This document shows, in pieces, positions 44,602-53,505 of a DNA stretch of 64,000 nt. Location: the NCBI RefSeq assembly GCF_000808535.1, contig NZ_JWLV01000001.1, positions 248,001 to 312,000 of the forward strand, read 5' to 3'. Under the pieces are notes generated by a model. It did no database searches and had not been told where the DNA came from. It worked only from the letters and a program-made list of their open reading frames with translations. This DNA comes from Vibrio sinaloensis (GTDB taxonomy: Bacteria; Pseudomonadota; Gammaproteobacteria; Enterobacterales; Vibrionaceae). Made by a program: the position numbers and the translations under genes. How positions within the stretch are numbered: the first letter of the stretch is position 1; each line of letters begins with the position of its first letter.

Positions 44602-44620
44602 TAAGATCAACGCGATCTTA
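44602..44620. promoter_or_regulatory. Inverted repeat in the nrdD/EEP intergenic region
   Basis: TAAGATC and GATCTTA, perfectly complementary over 7 bp with a five-base spacer, lie 20 bases from the FNR-type site and between the two divergent genes. It looks like an operator; the binding factor is unknown. Confidence 0.35.
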
Positions 44621-44741
44621 GTGGCACCGATCTCAGGCTGAAAGAAAACCATGAAAATTGCAAAAATGAGGATATTTACGCTTGATTTTTTTCAAGCTCT
44701 TATAGGATAAAGGCTGTAATCCATTTTATGAATGTTAGAGT

Positions 44742-45629
44742 ATGACACACACTAAACTGCGCTCACTTTTGGTCACTTTACTGTTGCCCATCTGTTTTTC
44801 TGTACATGCCGAAAAGACACTCAACTTTTCCACATGGAATCTAGAGTGGTTAAGTTCCACCCCATCCGATAAATTTCCGCAGTCGCAGCGCTTAGAAAAA
44901 GATTATTCAGCGCTCGCAGCGCACTTTTCGTCTATGGATAGCGACATCGTAGCGTTTCAGGAAGTGAATGATGAAAAGGCTCTGCGCAAAGTCATAGGCC
45001 AGCAGTATCGAGTCTATTTCTCTACTCGCCGTAACCCAGAGCATGCCGAGCATCAGTTTACCGCGATCAATCAATATACCGGCTTTGCTGTACGCGAAGG
45101 CATTTCTGTGATTGAGAAAGAGAGCCTTCAGCTTGACACAAGCCATCGCAGTAAATTGCGCTTTGCGAGTTATGTTGTTATCTCACCGACATCTGACACG
45201 CCTATCCACGCGCTGTCTGTTCACTTGAAGGCACGGTGTTCAGGCGCTTTTCGTCACAACGATGCGTGCCGAACATTAAAGAGCCAAGGAAAGGCGCTCA
45301 ACCACTGGATTAGAGAACGAGAAGCGCGTGGCGAACGTTACATGATTTTGGGTGACTTCAACCACAATATGAGTTACCCCAAGGATTGGCTATGGGAAAT
45401 CGTTTCACAGGATTCAGCCGCAAAATTGGCAACCAAAGAGACCAAAGCAAGCTGCAAAGTGAGATCGCGCAACAACCCAAGCAAGACTCACCAGTTCCGC
45501 TCATTAATCGATCATGTGATTACCAGTGATCACATATCAGTTTCTAACCTCGAGCAGCGTAACTACAAGACTGACGATTTATTTCGATACAAACTCAGCG
45601 ACCATTGCCCTATTACCCTGACCAAATAA
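44742..45629 (+). CDS. Secreted endonuclease/exonuclease/phosphatase (EEP) family protein
   Basis: A 295-residue protein with a signal peptide (about 1-23, cut after VHA) and an EEP (DNase I-like) fold. Catalytic positions seen are Asn in STWNLEW, Glu in AFQEV, His in SVHLKARC, Asp/Asn in LGDFNHN, Asp/His in LIDHVI and the terminal SDHCP. It may be an extracellular nuclease that recovers phosphate or degrades DNA, though phosphatase or lipase activity is possible. It diverges from nrdD and ends at a strong terminator. Confidence 0.88.
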   Translation: MTHTKLRSLLVTLLLPICFSVHAEKTLNFSTWNLEWLSSTPSDKFPQSQRLEKDYSALAAHFSSMDSDIVAFQEVNDEKALRKVIGQQYRVYFSTRRNPEHAEHQFTAINQYTGFAVREGISVIEKESLQLDTSHRSKLRFASYVVISPTSDTPIHALSVHLKARCSGAFRHNDACRTLKSQGKALNHWIREREARGERYMILGDFNHNMSYPKDWLWEIVSQDSAAKLATKETKASCKVRSRNNPSKTHQFRSLIDHVITSDHISVSNLEQRNYKTDDLFRYKLSDHCPITLTK

Positions 45630-45632
45630 AAC

Positions 45633-45660
45633 AACCCCGCTGATACGTAGCGGGGTTTTA
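45633..45660. terminator. Bidirectional terminator between the EEP and RND pump genes
   Basis: A 9-bp stem AACCCCGCT / AGCGGGGTT (45633-45657) with a seven-base loop is followed by TTTTAG, immediately after the EEP stop codon, and faces the end of the convergent RND gene. Confidence 0.9.
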
Positions 45661-45676
45661 GTTTGGTCAACAAGCC

Positions 45677-48600
45677 CTAAGCAAAGCGCTTTCTCATTGC
45701 GACATAATACAGGACGGGTATCACTAGCAAAGTGAGTACAGTCGAAACAAAGATGCCGAATATCAAGCTGATCGCAAGTCCATTAAATATCGGATCGTCG
45801 AGAATGAACACCGCACCAATCATTGCCGCCAGTGCCGTCAACATAATAGGCTTTGCTCTCACCGCGGCCGATTGAATCACCGCTTCTGAAAACTCAACCC
45901 CTTCTTCAACTTGTTGGTTAATGAAGTCCACCAACAGAATTGAGTTACGGACAATAATCCCTGCGAGCGCGATCATGCCAATCATCGACGTTGCTGTGAA
46001 CTGAGCCCCTAGCAACGCGTGCCCGGGCATAACGCCTATAATCGTCAACGGAATTGGAGCCATGATGATGAGTGGGACAAGATAGGATTTGAACTGAGCG
46101 ACCACCAGCAAGTAAATCAATACCATCCCAATCGCATACGCTATGCCCATATCGCGGAAAGTTTCGTATGTAATGGTCCATTCACCATCCCACAAAATAG
46201 AGATGCCTTGCAAACCATCTGGTTGGTTCACATAGAATTGCTCGACATCCATTTTCTCATCGATCGCGCTGCCAATAGTAAACATGCCATACAGTGGACT
46301 ATCAACCGAGCCAGACATATCACCGACCACCATCACCATCGGCACCATATCTTTGTGGACGATATAGTCATCCATGCGTGTTTGGCGGACAGACACCAAA
46401 TCAGACAGTGGGTAGGCATGACCATTAACACTGCCCACCTTCATGTTCAGAACTTGCTCTAGCCTTACTTTAGCGCTCTCACTCGCCTGAACTTGAATCG
46501 GAACCGGATATTTGCTGTGTTCGCTGTGTAGGTAACTAACCGGTTTTCCACCCACCGAGGTAGCGAGCGCATCAACAATCGCACCATAAGGCACTTGAAA
46601 ATGCGCAGCTTTGCTTCGGTCGATCACAACTTGCCACTTCTGGTGTGATTCAGGTAAGTACATATCCACATCAACAATGTCTTGTGTACCTTTAAAGATT
46701 TGTCGAATCTCACGAGCTGCCTGATGACGAAGCTCCGGTGTTGGTCCGTATACTTCGGCAAGAATTGGCGACCACACTGGCGGCCCCGGTGGTACCTCAA
46801 CCACTTTGACTTTGCCACCAAACTTTTGCGCGACTTCGTTTAACAAAGGTCGAACGGCAGAAGCAATCTCATGGCTGTCTCGATCGCGCTCTTTCCGCCC
46901 AATCAAGTTCACTTGAATATCACCTTGATGAGATTGGTTGCGCATAAAGTAATGACGAACAAGCCCGTTAAAGTTAATCGGCGCGGCCGTACCTGCGTAG
47001 ATTTGGTAATCGGTGACTTCCGGCACATTATCGAGCTGTGCGCCCATTTCAAATAGCACACGCTGAGTTTTCTCCAATGACGCTCCCTCTGGCATATCCA
47101 ATACCACTTGGAATTCCGACTTGTTGTCAAATGGCAGCATCTTCAATACAACGGCTTGAACCACTGGCAACATAACGGATCCGGCAATCAGCGCTAAGAT
47201 CGCAAGCAGCAACATAAATCGATTTCTGCCCTGCGCTTTTGCGGTGACAAAGGGTGACATGATTCGGTGGAAAAAAGTGCCGCCGGCTTTGGACTCTCCA
47301 TGTGCTGCTGGCTTTAACACCTTGCCAGCTAACCAAGGAGAAACCACAAACGCGACCACCAAAGAAATCAACATCCCCATTGACGCGTTGATCGGAATTG
47401 GACTCATATAAGGTCCCATTAACCCACTCACAAACGCCATCGGCAACAACGCTGCGATAACCGTCAACGTCGCTAAGATCGTCGGTCCACCCACTTCATC
47501 AACTGCACTTGGGATAAGCTCGCTCAGTTTTGCTTTGCCCTGCGACATATGACGGTGGATGTTTTCAACGACAACGATAGCGTCGTCGACAAGAATCCCG
47601 ATAGAAAAGATAAGCGCAAACAGAGAGACGCGATTGAGTGTAAAACCCCATGCCCAAGAGGCGAACAAGGTGATCATCAGTGTCACGATGATTGCAAAGC
47701 CAACAACAAAGGCTTCGCGCCACCCCATGGTAAGCAGAACAAGAATCACGACCGCGGCGGTTGCAAATGCCAACTTGCCAATGAGTGTATTACTCTTATC
47801 CGCTGCCGTTTTGCCGTAATCTCGCGTGATCTTGACCGTGACGCTCTTTGGAATAAGTTGATTTTCGAGCTCTTGAACTCGGCTTTCAATCGCTTGCGCG
47901 ACGTTAACCGCGTTTTCGCCCGCTTTTTTAGCGATGGCCAAAGTTACCGCTGGGTAAATCTGCTGCTTATCGCTAGTCCATGCGTTTTGCGTGGGCGTGT
48001 TGGCCCCCAAGGTGACTTCCGCAACGTCTTGAAGATAGACAGGGGCATTATTATGTAAACCAATCACCAGTTGCTTAACTTCTTGCACACGGGTTAGAAA
48101 CTGACCAATTTGCACTGGGAACTCTTGGTTATCATGGGTAAGGCGCAGCATCGGTGAACTGTTATTCGCAGAAGGTAAATGTTGGTTCAATTGATCCAAT
48201 GTAATACCAAAGCTGTTCATTTTCGCGGGATCAAGACGCACATCGACAATGGTGTTGTGCCCCCCGATCGTGTAGATATCGCGAGTACCAGGAATGCGCT
48301 TGAGTTCAGTCTCTAATCCATGAGCAACTTGTGTGAGTTGTTGTTGATCTAGACGGCCCGAGTGATCACTTAACGTCAAACTCACAATCGGCACATCCTC
48401 AATGCCTTTGGGTTTAATGATAGGTTCACCAACGCCAATGCCTTGAGGCATCCAATCTTTGTTTGAGTAGAGTTTATTATAAAGTCTTACCACCGCGTCA
48501 TTTCGACTCACGCCAACTTCGAAAATCGCAACGATCATCGCGCCGTCGGGCTGCGAAAATGAATAGAGCTTATCGATACCTTGAATTTCGGAGATGATTT

Positions 48601-48829
48601 GCTCGGCCGGGGTGGTAACCAAACTTTCGACTTCTTTCGGTGAAGCACCTGGAAATGGAATATAGACATCCGCGAAGGTGACGTCTATCTGCGGCTCTTC
48701 CTCTTTTGGTGTGACGATTACGGCAAACACGCCCATTAAGATCCCGACGAGAGCCAAAAGTGGCGTCATCGCGGAGTTTTGGAACGCAGCTGCGATACGA
48801 CCTGAAATCCCTAATCGGTTATCCATCAT
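45677..48829 (-). CDS. RND-family efflux permease (AcrB-like)
   Basis: A proton-driven inner-membrane pump of about 1050 residues with the RND layout: span 1 near residue 20-40, periplasmic porter loop 1, spans 2-6 (about 340-510), span 7 (near 535-555), porter loop 2, and spans 8-12 (about 870-1045). Span 4 carries an acidic pair in GILVDDAIVVVENI, needed for proton transfer. It starts one base into the end of the adaptor gene. No outer-membrane channel gene is adjacent, so a shared TolC-type channel is expected. Substrates are unknown. Confidence 0.93.
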   Translation of the reverse strand: MMDNRLGISGRIAAAFQNSAMTPLLALVGILMGVFAVIVTPKEEEPQIDVTFADVYIPFPGASPKEVESLVTTPAEQIISEIQGIDKLYSFSQPDGAMIVAIFEVGVSRNDAVVRLYNKLYSNKDWMPQGIGVGEPIIKPKGIEDVPIVSLTLSDHSGRLDQQQLTQVAHGLETELKRIPGTRDIYTIGGHNTIVDVRLDPAKMNSFGITLDQLNQHLPSANNSSPMLRLTHDNQEFPVQIGQFLTRVQEVKQLVIGLHNNAPVYLQDVAEVTLGANTPTQNAWTSDKQQIYPAVTLAIAKKAGENAVNVAQAIESRVQELENQLIPKSVTVKITRDYGKTAADKSNTLIGKLAFATAAVVILVLLTMGWREAFVVGFAIIVTLMITLFASWAWGFTLNRVSLFALIFSIGILVDDAIVVVENIHRHMSQGKAKLSELIPSAVDEVGGPTILATLTVIAALLPMAFVSGLMGPYMSPIPINASMGMLISLVVAFVVSPWLAGKVLKPAAHGESKAGGTFFHRIMSPFVTAKAQGRNRFMLLLAILALIAGSVMLPVVQAVVLKMLPFDNKSEFQVVLDMPEGASLEKTQRVLFEMGAQLDNVPEVTDYQIYAGTAAPINFNGLVRHYFMRNQSHQGDIQVNLIGRKERDRDSHEIASAVRPLLNEVAQKFGGKVKVVEVPPGPPVWSPILAEVYGPTPELRHQAAREIRQIFKGTQDIVDVDMYLPESHQKWQVVIDRSKAAHFQVPYGAIVDALATSVGGKPVSYLHSEHSKYPVPIQVQASESAKVRLEQVLNMKVGSVNGHAYPLSDLVSVRQTRMDDYIVHKDMVPMVMVVGDMSGSVDSPLYGMFTIGSAIDEKMDVEQFYVNQPDGLQGISILWDGEWTITYETFRDMGIAYAIGMVLIYLLVVAQFKSYLVPLIIMAPIPLTIIGVMPGHALLGAQFTATSMIGMIALAGIIVRNSILLVDFINQQVEEGVEFSEAVIQSAAVRAKPIMLTALAAMIGAVFILDDPIFNGLAISLIFGIFVSTVLTLLVIPVLYYVAMRKRFA

Positions 48830-49836
48830 CACTCTCCTTTTGGCGCCAACGCAACCGTTGAGATCACATCGCCCTCTTCAAGCCCAGATAAAACCTCTAC
48901 ATAATCCCCATACTCTTGACCTAAGCGGACAGGATTCAATACACGTTGCTGGTTTTGAATCCGGTAGACAGAGCTGAGTTCCCCTCTACGTACAACTGCC
49001 GTAGAAGGAATGACTAGTGTCTCTTTCTCACCATAGACAAATTCAGTTTTAACCCACATTCCCGGTACAACAGCATCCGTGTTTTCCGGTAGCGACAATC
49101 GAATCTTGAACGTATGAGATTGAGGATCGGCATAACTGAACAAGCTCATGTCGGTAGGTGCGATTTCCTCACCACTTGGGGAAACCACTTGGAACTGATC
49201 GACGGTTTCTACCCTTGCTTGGTAACGTTGCGGAATATCAGTTTCGACACGCAGCACATTAAGGGCGAAGCCACTCAGTAACGGCGTACCGGGTGCGACG
49301 GTTTCTCCCAACTCAACATGACGCTTGGTCACAATGCCATCATAGGGTGCTGTTACACTGGTGTATCCCAACAGTTCTTTGGCTTGTTCCACGTTTGCTT
49401 GCGCCGATTTGACGGAAGCCGCTGCACTTCTTGCTCGCGCTTGAGCTGAGTCCATCTGATCTTGGGAAATCGCCCCTTTGGGAAACAATTGTGTAAAGCG
49501 TTTCAGTTGTGCCTGAGCCTCTCTATTTTGAGCCTCGGCACTGGAAAGTTGAGCTTGAGCCGCATCCAAAGAGGCAGATTGCTGCACTGCACTGATTTCG
49601 AGTAGAACAGCCCCCTCTTTGACATAGTCATTCACGTCAACATTCAAACTTACAATACGGCCCGATGTTTGCGCCGCAACCGTCCCCTGATTGATAGGCT
49701 GCACCACCCCGTCTAAATGAATAACTTGCGAAAGTGGCTCCAAATTGACGGTGTACAGTTGTTCATTTTGCTGCGCATTTGCTCCCATTGCTATTGAACA
49801 GGCAATAGCAACACTCAAACTCATCCTTCTCATCAT
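48829..49836 (-). CDS. RND efflux periplasmic adaptor (membrane fusion protein)
   Basis: About 335 residues with a signal peptide (cut near ANA), a lipoyl/barrel-sandwich hybrid domain, an alpha-helical coiled hairpin (about 100-170, rich in Ala/Gln: QSASLDAAQAQLSSAEAQN region) and a beta-barrel. The adaptor links the inner pump to an outer channel. The ATG at 49836 follows GGAG at five bases. Its stop overlaps the pump gene start by one base (TGATG). Confidence 0.92.
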   Translation of the reverse strand: MMRRMSLSVAIACSIAMGANAQQNEQLYTVNLEPLSQVIHLDGVVQPINQGTVAAQTSGRIVSLNVDVNDYVKEGAVLLEISAVQQSASLDAAQAQLSSAEAQNREAQAQLKRFTQLFPKGAISQDQMDSAQARARSAAASVKSAQANVEQAKELLGYTSVTAPYDGIVTKRHVELGETVAPGTPLLSGFALNVLRVETDIPQRYQARVETVDQFQVVSPSGEEIAPTDMSLFSYADPQSHTFKIRLSLPENTDAVVPGMWVKTEFVYGEKETLVIPSTAVVRRGELSSVYRIQNQQRVLNPVRLGQEYGDYVEVLSGLEEGDVISTVALAPKGE

Positions 49837-49873
49837 CACCACTCCATCACGCTTGTTTCATCCATTGTAGTCG

Positions 49874-50332
49874 CTACGCAGTTTGCGTTTGTGACTCTCG
49901 GCTATTTTTCATACAAATCAGTAGGTTTGTTCCTCCCAATCCCACCATCATGCTGGCAAAGAACAGCCAAACACCCATGTTCCCCAGAGCCAAGCTAGAC
50001 ATTGCAGGACCTGGGCAAATACCCGCTAAACCCCAACCTAAACCAAAGATCACTGCGCCGCTCACTAATCGCTGGTCGATTTTGTCTTTTTTAGCAAGGC
50101 AGAACTCACCGGCGACAACAGGACGGGTTCTAGGCTTAATGACGAAAAAATAGGCTGGCATAAATACCAACAACGCACCACCCATTACAAAAGCGAGGCT
50201 TGGGTCCCATTGCCCAGCAACATCCAGAAACCCGACAACTTTTGCAGGATCAGCCATACCTGAAATAATCATCCCTAACCCAAATAAAATCCCTGCAAAC
50301 AAAGACGTTAAACGGAAAATTACTTTATTCAT
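49874..50332 (-). CDS. YeeE/YedE-family membrane protein, second half-unit (PmpB-like)
   Basis: A 152-residue integral membrane protein (about four spans). YeeE/YedE proteins bring thiosulfate or related sulfur compounds into the cell. The diagnostic block GLGWGLAGICPGPAM carries the conserved cysteine. Here the family fold is split in two genes; this is the C-terminal-type half. The ATG at 50332 follows GAGAG; a GTG at 50344 is less likely. It follows the other half-unit after 18 bases. Confidence 0.88.
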   Translation of the reverse strand: MNKVIFRLTSLFAGILFGLGMIISGMADPAKVVGFLDVAGQWDPSLAFVMGGALLVFMPAYFFVIKPRTRPVVAGEFCLAKKDKIDQRLVSGAVIFGLGWGLAGICPGPAMSSLALGNMGVWLFFASMMVGLGGTNLLICMKNSRESQTQTA

Positions 50333-50350
50333 TGTGTCTCTCACTAAGGT

Positions 50351-50770
50351 TTAGAAAAGATGAAATCGTGCAAACACGGTAATCGCTGCAACGGTCATAA
50401 AGATCAGAGTTGCGACAATTGAACGTTTGGATAATCGACCAATACCGCAAATACCATGTCCACTCGTGCAGCCGTTTCCTAGACGAGTACCTATACCAAC
50501 AAGCAACCCCGCAAGTGCCAGTACCCAGCTGCTACTTTCATAGTGCAATGGGATACTACCGTTAAATACCAACACACCAATGACACCGCCAGAGACCATG
50601 CCAATAGCAAATAACAAGCGCCATGCGAAATCTGATGACTTAGGGGTGAGTAGCCCAGTCATAATGCCGCTGATGCCTGCAATTTTCCCGTTAATCAACA
50701 ACATAATCGTCGCTGATATTCCCAATAAAATGCCTCCTGCCAATGATTCCCATGGGATCGTGAAAGCCAT
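50351..50770 (-). CDS. YeeE/YedE-family membrane protein, first half-unit (PmpA-like)
   Basis: A 139-residue membrane protein with about four spans. The conserved Cys-containing signature GTRLGNGCTSGHGICGIGRLSKRS region is present with its cysteines, as in the N-terminal half of YeeE/YedE transporters. A good GAGG ribosome site precedes the ATG. With the next gene it probably forms a two-subunit sulfur channel. An ArsR-type regulator lies 30 bases upstream in the same unit. Confidence 0.88.
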   Translation of the reverse strand: MAFTIPWESLAGGILLGISATIMLLINGKIAGISGIMTGLLTPKSSDFAWRLLFAIGMVSGGVIGVLVFNGSIPLHYESSSWVLALAGLLVGIGTRLGNGCTSGHGICGIGRLSKRSIVATLIFMTVAAITVFARFHLF

Positions 50771-50800
50771 AACTACCTCTTAGCTAAATTAAAAAAACCG

Positions 50801-51109
50801 TTAACCACAAAACGTGGTTTGTAAATTTTGGATAAGCTGAACAACGCGCTCATCGTCCAGCGAATAGAAAACTTGTTGCGACTCTTTGCGGAACTTGATT
50901 AACCCGTGTTTTCTTAACACGGTTAAATGTTGCGAAAAGGCTGATTGGCTCAGCGTAGAGCTACTTTGTAGTGCGCTAACGCCAACTTCGCCTTCAGTCA
51001 ATTGACACAGCACCATGAGTCGTTCTGGGTGCGCCATTACTTTCAATAGCTCAGCAGCTTCTACCGCATTCTTCTTCATTTCTGCGATGTTAACTGTTTG
51101 ATCATTCAT
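50801..51109 (-). CDS. ArsR-family regulator with the persulfide-sensor cysteine pair (BigR/SqrR/YgaV type)
   Basis: A 102-residue winged-helix repressor. Helix-turn-helix is LSQSAFSQHLTVLRKHGLI. It has two cysteines, one in LMVLCQLTEG (about residue 35) and one three residues from the end (TTFCG). These are the same positions as in BigR, SqrR and E. coli YgaV, where the pair forms a polysulfide bridge and releases DNA. There is no arsenic or zinc site. It heads the operon with the two YeeE halves and diverges from DUF2892-persulfide reductase. Confidence 0.9.
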   Translation of the reverse strand: MNDQTVNIAEMKKNAVEAAELLKVMAHPERLMVLCQLTEGEVGVSALQSSSTLSQSAFSQHLTVLRKHGLIKFRKESQQVFYSLDDERVVQLIQNLQTTFCG

Positions 51110-51153
51110 GGCTCGTCTCCAGTTAGTCAGTTAAATTAGATAATACTAAACAA

Positions 51154-51224
51154 CTTAATTTAGTCAACACTAATTTAGAATATTTAAAATTAGCCAAATT
51201 AACATTAGACTTTCCTAAATTAAG
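51154..51224. promoter_or_regulatory. Paired inverted 10-mers in the divergent sulfur-module promoter region
   Basis: CTTAATTTAG (51154-51163) and its exact reverse complement CTAAATTAAG (51215-51224) face each other across 51 bases. Extra half-site-like copies (CTAATTTAG, AAATTAGCC) lie between them. The region is about 85% A+T and separates the ArsR gene from the DUF2892 gene. The layout suits an ArsR-type repressor that controls both transcription units. Confidence 0.55.
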
Positions 51225-51272
51225 ACTCTATAGTAGTTTTCATCAAGGAAAATGGACACGAAGGAGAACGAC

Positions 51273-51458
51273 ATGACACTTGAAAATGCAATCCGAGTAT
51301 TAGCAGGAAGTATGGTTCTACTCTCAGTTATATTGACGGTAACCGTGCATAGTGGGTTTGTTTGGTTAACGGTATTTGTCGGGGTCAACTTGATCCAAAG
51401 TGCCTTTACTGGCCTGTGTCCGGCAGCATATTTTCTTAAAAAATTAGGTTTTCAATAA
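51273..51458 (+). CDS. DUF2892/YgaP-TM-like small membrane protein
   Basis: A 61-residue protein with two hydrophobic spans and the signature FVGVNLIQSAFTGLCPAAYFLKKLGF of the DUF2892 family (as in the membrane tail of E. coli YgaP rhodanese). The cysteine in TGLCP is conserved. The ATG at 51273 follows GGAG; the frame continues upstream to 51252 without a better site. It lies 11 bases before the persulfide reductase gene and probably anchors or channels sulfur for it. Confidence 0.85.
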   Translation: MTLENAIRVLAGSMVLLSVILTVTVHSGFVWLTVFVGVNLIQSAFTGLCPAAYFLKKLGFQ

Positions 51459-51469
51459 CGGAGTTTCAA

Positions 51470-53173
51470 ATGACTAAGATTCTTATCGTTGGTGGTGTAG
51501 CTGGTGGTGCTTCTGCGGCTGCGCGTGCTAGAAGATTAAGCGAAGACGCAGAAATCATCATGTTCGAGCGAGGCCCTTTCGTCTCTTTTGCAAACTGCGG
51601 ATTGCCCTACCATATTGGTGGCGATATTCAAGAGCGCAGCAAATTGCTACTTCAAACACCAGAAAGCTTCTTAGCACGATTTAATGTCGATGTTCGAGTA
51701 ATGAACGAGGTCGCTTCCATCGATCGACATAACAAGCAGGTTACGGTTAAGAATCTACTAGACGGTAGCGAATACACGGAAAGCTACGACTTCTTGCTCC
51801 TTAGCCCTGGTGCTGGTCCTATCGTGCCGCCAATTCCAGGCATCGACAATCCGCTTACTCACTCACTGCGCAACATTCCAGATATGGATCGCATCATTCA
51901 AACGATCCAGATGAATAAGCCTGAACACGCAACGGTAGTTGGTGGTGGATTTATCGGCCTTGAAATGATGGAAGCTTTCCACCAATTGGGAATTAAAACC
52001 ACGCTGATTGAGATGGCAGATCAGGTGATGACACCTGTCGACCGTGAAATGGCTGGGTTTGCTCACGCTGAAATTCGTCAAAAAGGCATTGATTTGAAGC
52101 TGAGCGTAGCGCTTCAGGCGGTTGAGTACATTCCGAACGAGCACATTGCAAGCCTCGGCTCTGGTGAAGACGACGCGCATCAACATATCGAAGGTGAGCT
52201 TAATCTTACTCTTAATAACGGTGAGTCGTTAACCACTGACATTTTGATCATGGCTATTGGTGTGCGCCCTGAAACCAAGCTCGCTCAAGAAGCTGGGCTA
52301 CAAATTGGTGAGCTCGGTGGTATCTACACCAATGAATCAATGCAAACGAGTGACCCTAGCATCTATGCTGTCGGTGATGCAGTCGAAGAAAAAGACTTTG
52401 TTACAGGTGCACAAACTCTGGTTCCACTTGCAGGGCCTGCTAACCGCCAAGGTCGTATGGCGGCAGATAACATGCTCGGACGCAATGAAACTTATCAAGG
52501 TACACAAGGCACCGCTATTTGTAAGATTTTCGACCTAGCCGTTGCCTCAACGGGTAAAAACGAGAAGCAACTAAAGCGTGAAGGTGTGAACTATGAAAAA
52601 GTCTATGTTCACACTGCAAGCCACGCGAGCTACTATCCGGGCGCTGAAATTGTATCGTTTAAGATGCTGTTTGACCCAACAACTGGCAAGATCTTTGGCG
52701 CGCAAGCGGTAGGCAAAGATGGTGTCGATAAACGAATTGATGTAATGGCTGTTGCCCAACGCGCAGGTATGACTGTCGAGCAGCTTCAGCACCTTGAGCT
52801 CACTTACGCGCCGCCATACGGCAGTGCCAAAGATGTGATCAACCAAGCGGCATTTGTAGCAAACAACATCATTAAGGGCGACGCCACCGCGATTCACTTT
52901 GATGAAATGGACTCACTGAGTGACGAGCAAGTGCTGCTTGATGTACGTAACCCTGGTGAACTCGAAAATGTTGGCTTTATCAAAGATGCAATCAACATTC
53001 CAGTGGACCAATTACGCCACCGCATGGACGAATTGCCAAAAGACAAAGAGATCGTTATCTACTGTCAAGTTGGGTTACGCGGTAACGTCGCATATCGTCA
53101 GTTAGTCAATAACGGCTTCAAAGCCCGTAACCTGATTGGCGGATATCGCACTTACAAGTTTGCGAAAGCATAA
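51470..53173 (+). CDS. CoA-disulfide/persulfide reductase with C-terminal rhodanese domain
   Basis: A 567-residue FAD- and NAD(P)H-dependent enzyme. Residues 1-450 form the pyridine nucleotide-disulfide reductase fold: VGGVAGGASAAARARR at the start, the active cysteine in SFANCGLPYHIGG (near residue 43) and an NADH motif VVGGGFIGLEMME. Residues 460-567 are a rhodanese domain with its active cysteine in YCQVGLRGN. This is the architecture of CoADR-RHD/Npsr persulfide reductases, which reduce CoA- and other persulfides. With DUF2892, the YeeE halves and ArsR it forms a reactive-sulfur module. Confidence 0.93.
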   Translation: MTKILIVGGVAGGASAAARARRLSEDAEIIMFERGPFVSFANCGLPYHIGGDIQERSKLLLQTPESFLARFNVDVRVMNEVASIDRHNKQVTVKNLLDGSEYTESYDFLLLSPGAGPIVPPIPGIDNPLTHSLRNIPDMDRIIQTIQMNKPEHATVVGGGFIGLEMMEAFHQLGIKTTLIEMADQVMTPVDREMAGFAHAEIRQKGIDLKLSVALQAVEYIPNEHIASLGSGEDDAHQHIEGELNLTLNNGESLTTDILIMAIGVRPETKLAQEAGLQIGELGGIYTNESMQTSDPSIYAVGDAVEEKDFVTGAQTLVPLAGPANRQGRMAADNMLGRNETYQGTQGTAICKIFDLAVASTGKNEKQLKREGVNYEKVYVHTASHASYYPGAEIVSFKMLFDPTTGKIFGAQAVGKDGVDKRIDVMAVAQRAGMTVEQLQHLELTYAPPYGSAKDVINQAAFVANNIIKGDATAIHFDEMDSLSDEQVLLDVRNPGELENVGFIKDAINIPVDQLRHRMDELPKDKEIVIYCQVGLRGNVAYRQLVNNGFKARNLIGGYRTYKFAKA

Positions 53174-53205
53174 AAGATTCCTACATAACACTGCGCTAAT
53201 TTTTT

Positions 53206-53229
53206 GGGTCCGAATGGACCCATTTTTTT
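53206..53229 (+). terminator. Terminator of the persulfide reductase gene
   Basis: A 6-bp GC-rich perfect stem GGGTCC / GGACCC (53206-53221), four-base loop and T7 follow the stop codon by about 30 bases. Confidence 0.92.
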
Positions 53230-53322
53230 CTTGATGAGTTAAGGTTGATCTACATCATTCCTCTCCCAGCCTAGTGTCGTTAACTTAACAATTGACACCA
53301 TTAGTTAACAAGGAGAGAACAA

Positions 53323-53505
53323 ATGGAACTTAAGAAAGACCGTCGCTGCTACACCTATGTCTGTATCAACGGTAAGTGGTTTCATTACGACCATTGCACC
53401 ACAACGGCGTACATGCTTAAAGGTGGCGCTGAATGTTTGTTGGAGCTTGCGCGCCCGCCTGAAACAGAGAGCGAACTTGTTCAGCTGATTAAAGAGCAAT
53501 TTTAA
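53323..53505 (+). CDS. Small Cys/His-rich protein of unknown function (60 aa)
   Basis: The ATG follows AAGGAGAG by six bases, so translation is likely. The 60-residue product is soluble, with Cys9, Cys14, His21, His24, Cys25 and Cys38 that could bind a metal or form disulfides. No family is recognised. It sits behind the persulfide reductase terminator, so it has its own promoter. Reading the other strand gives a longer but codon-poor frame, which I reject. Confidence 0.6.
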   Translation: MELKKDRRCYTYVCINGKWFHYDHCTTTAYMLKGGAECLLELARPPETESELVQLIKEQF

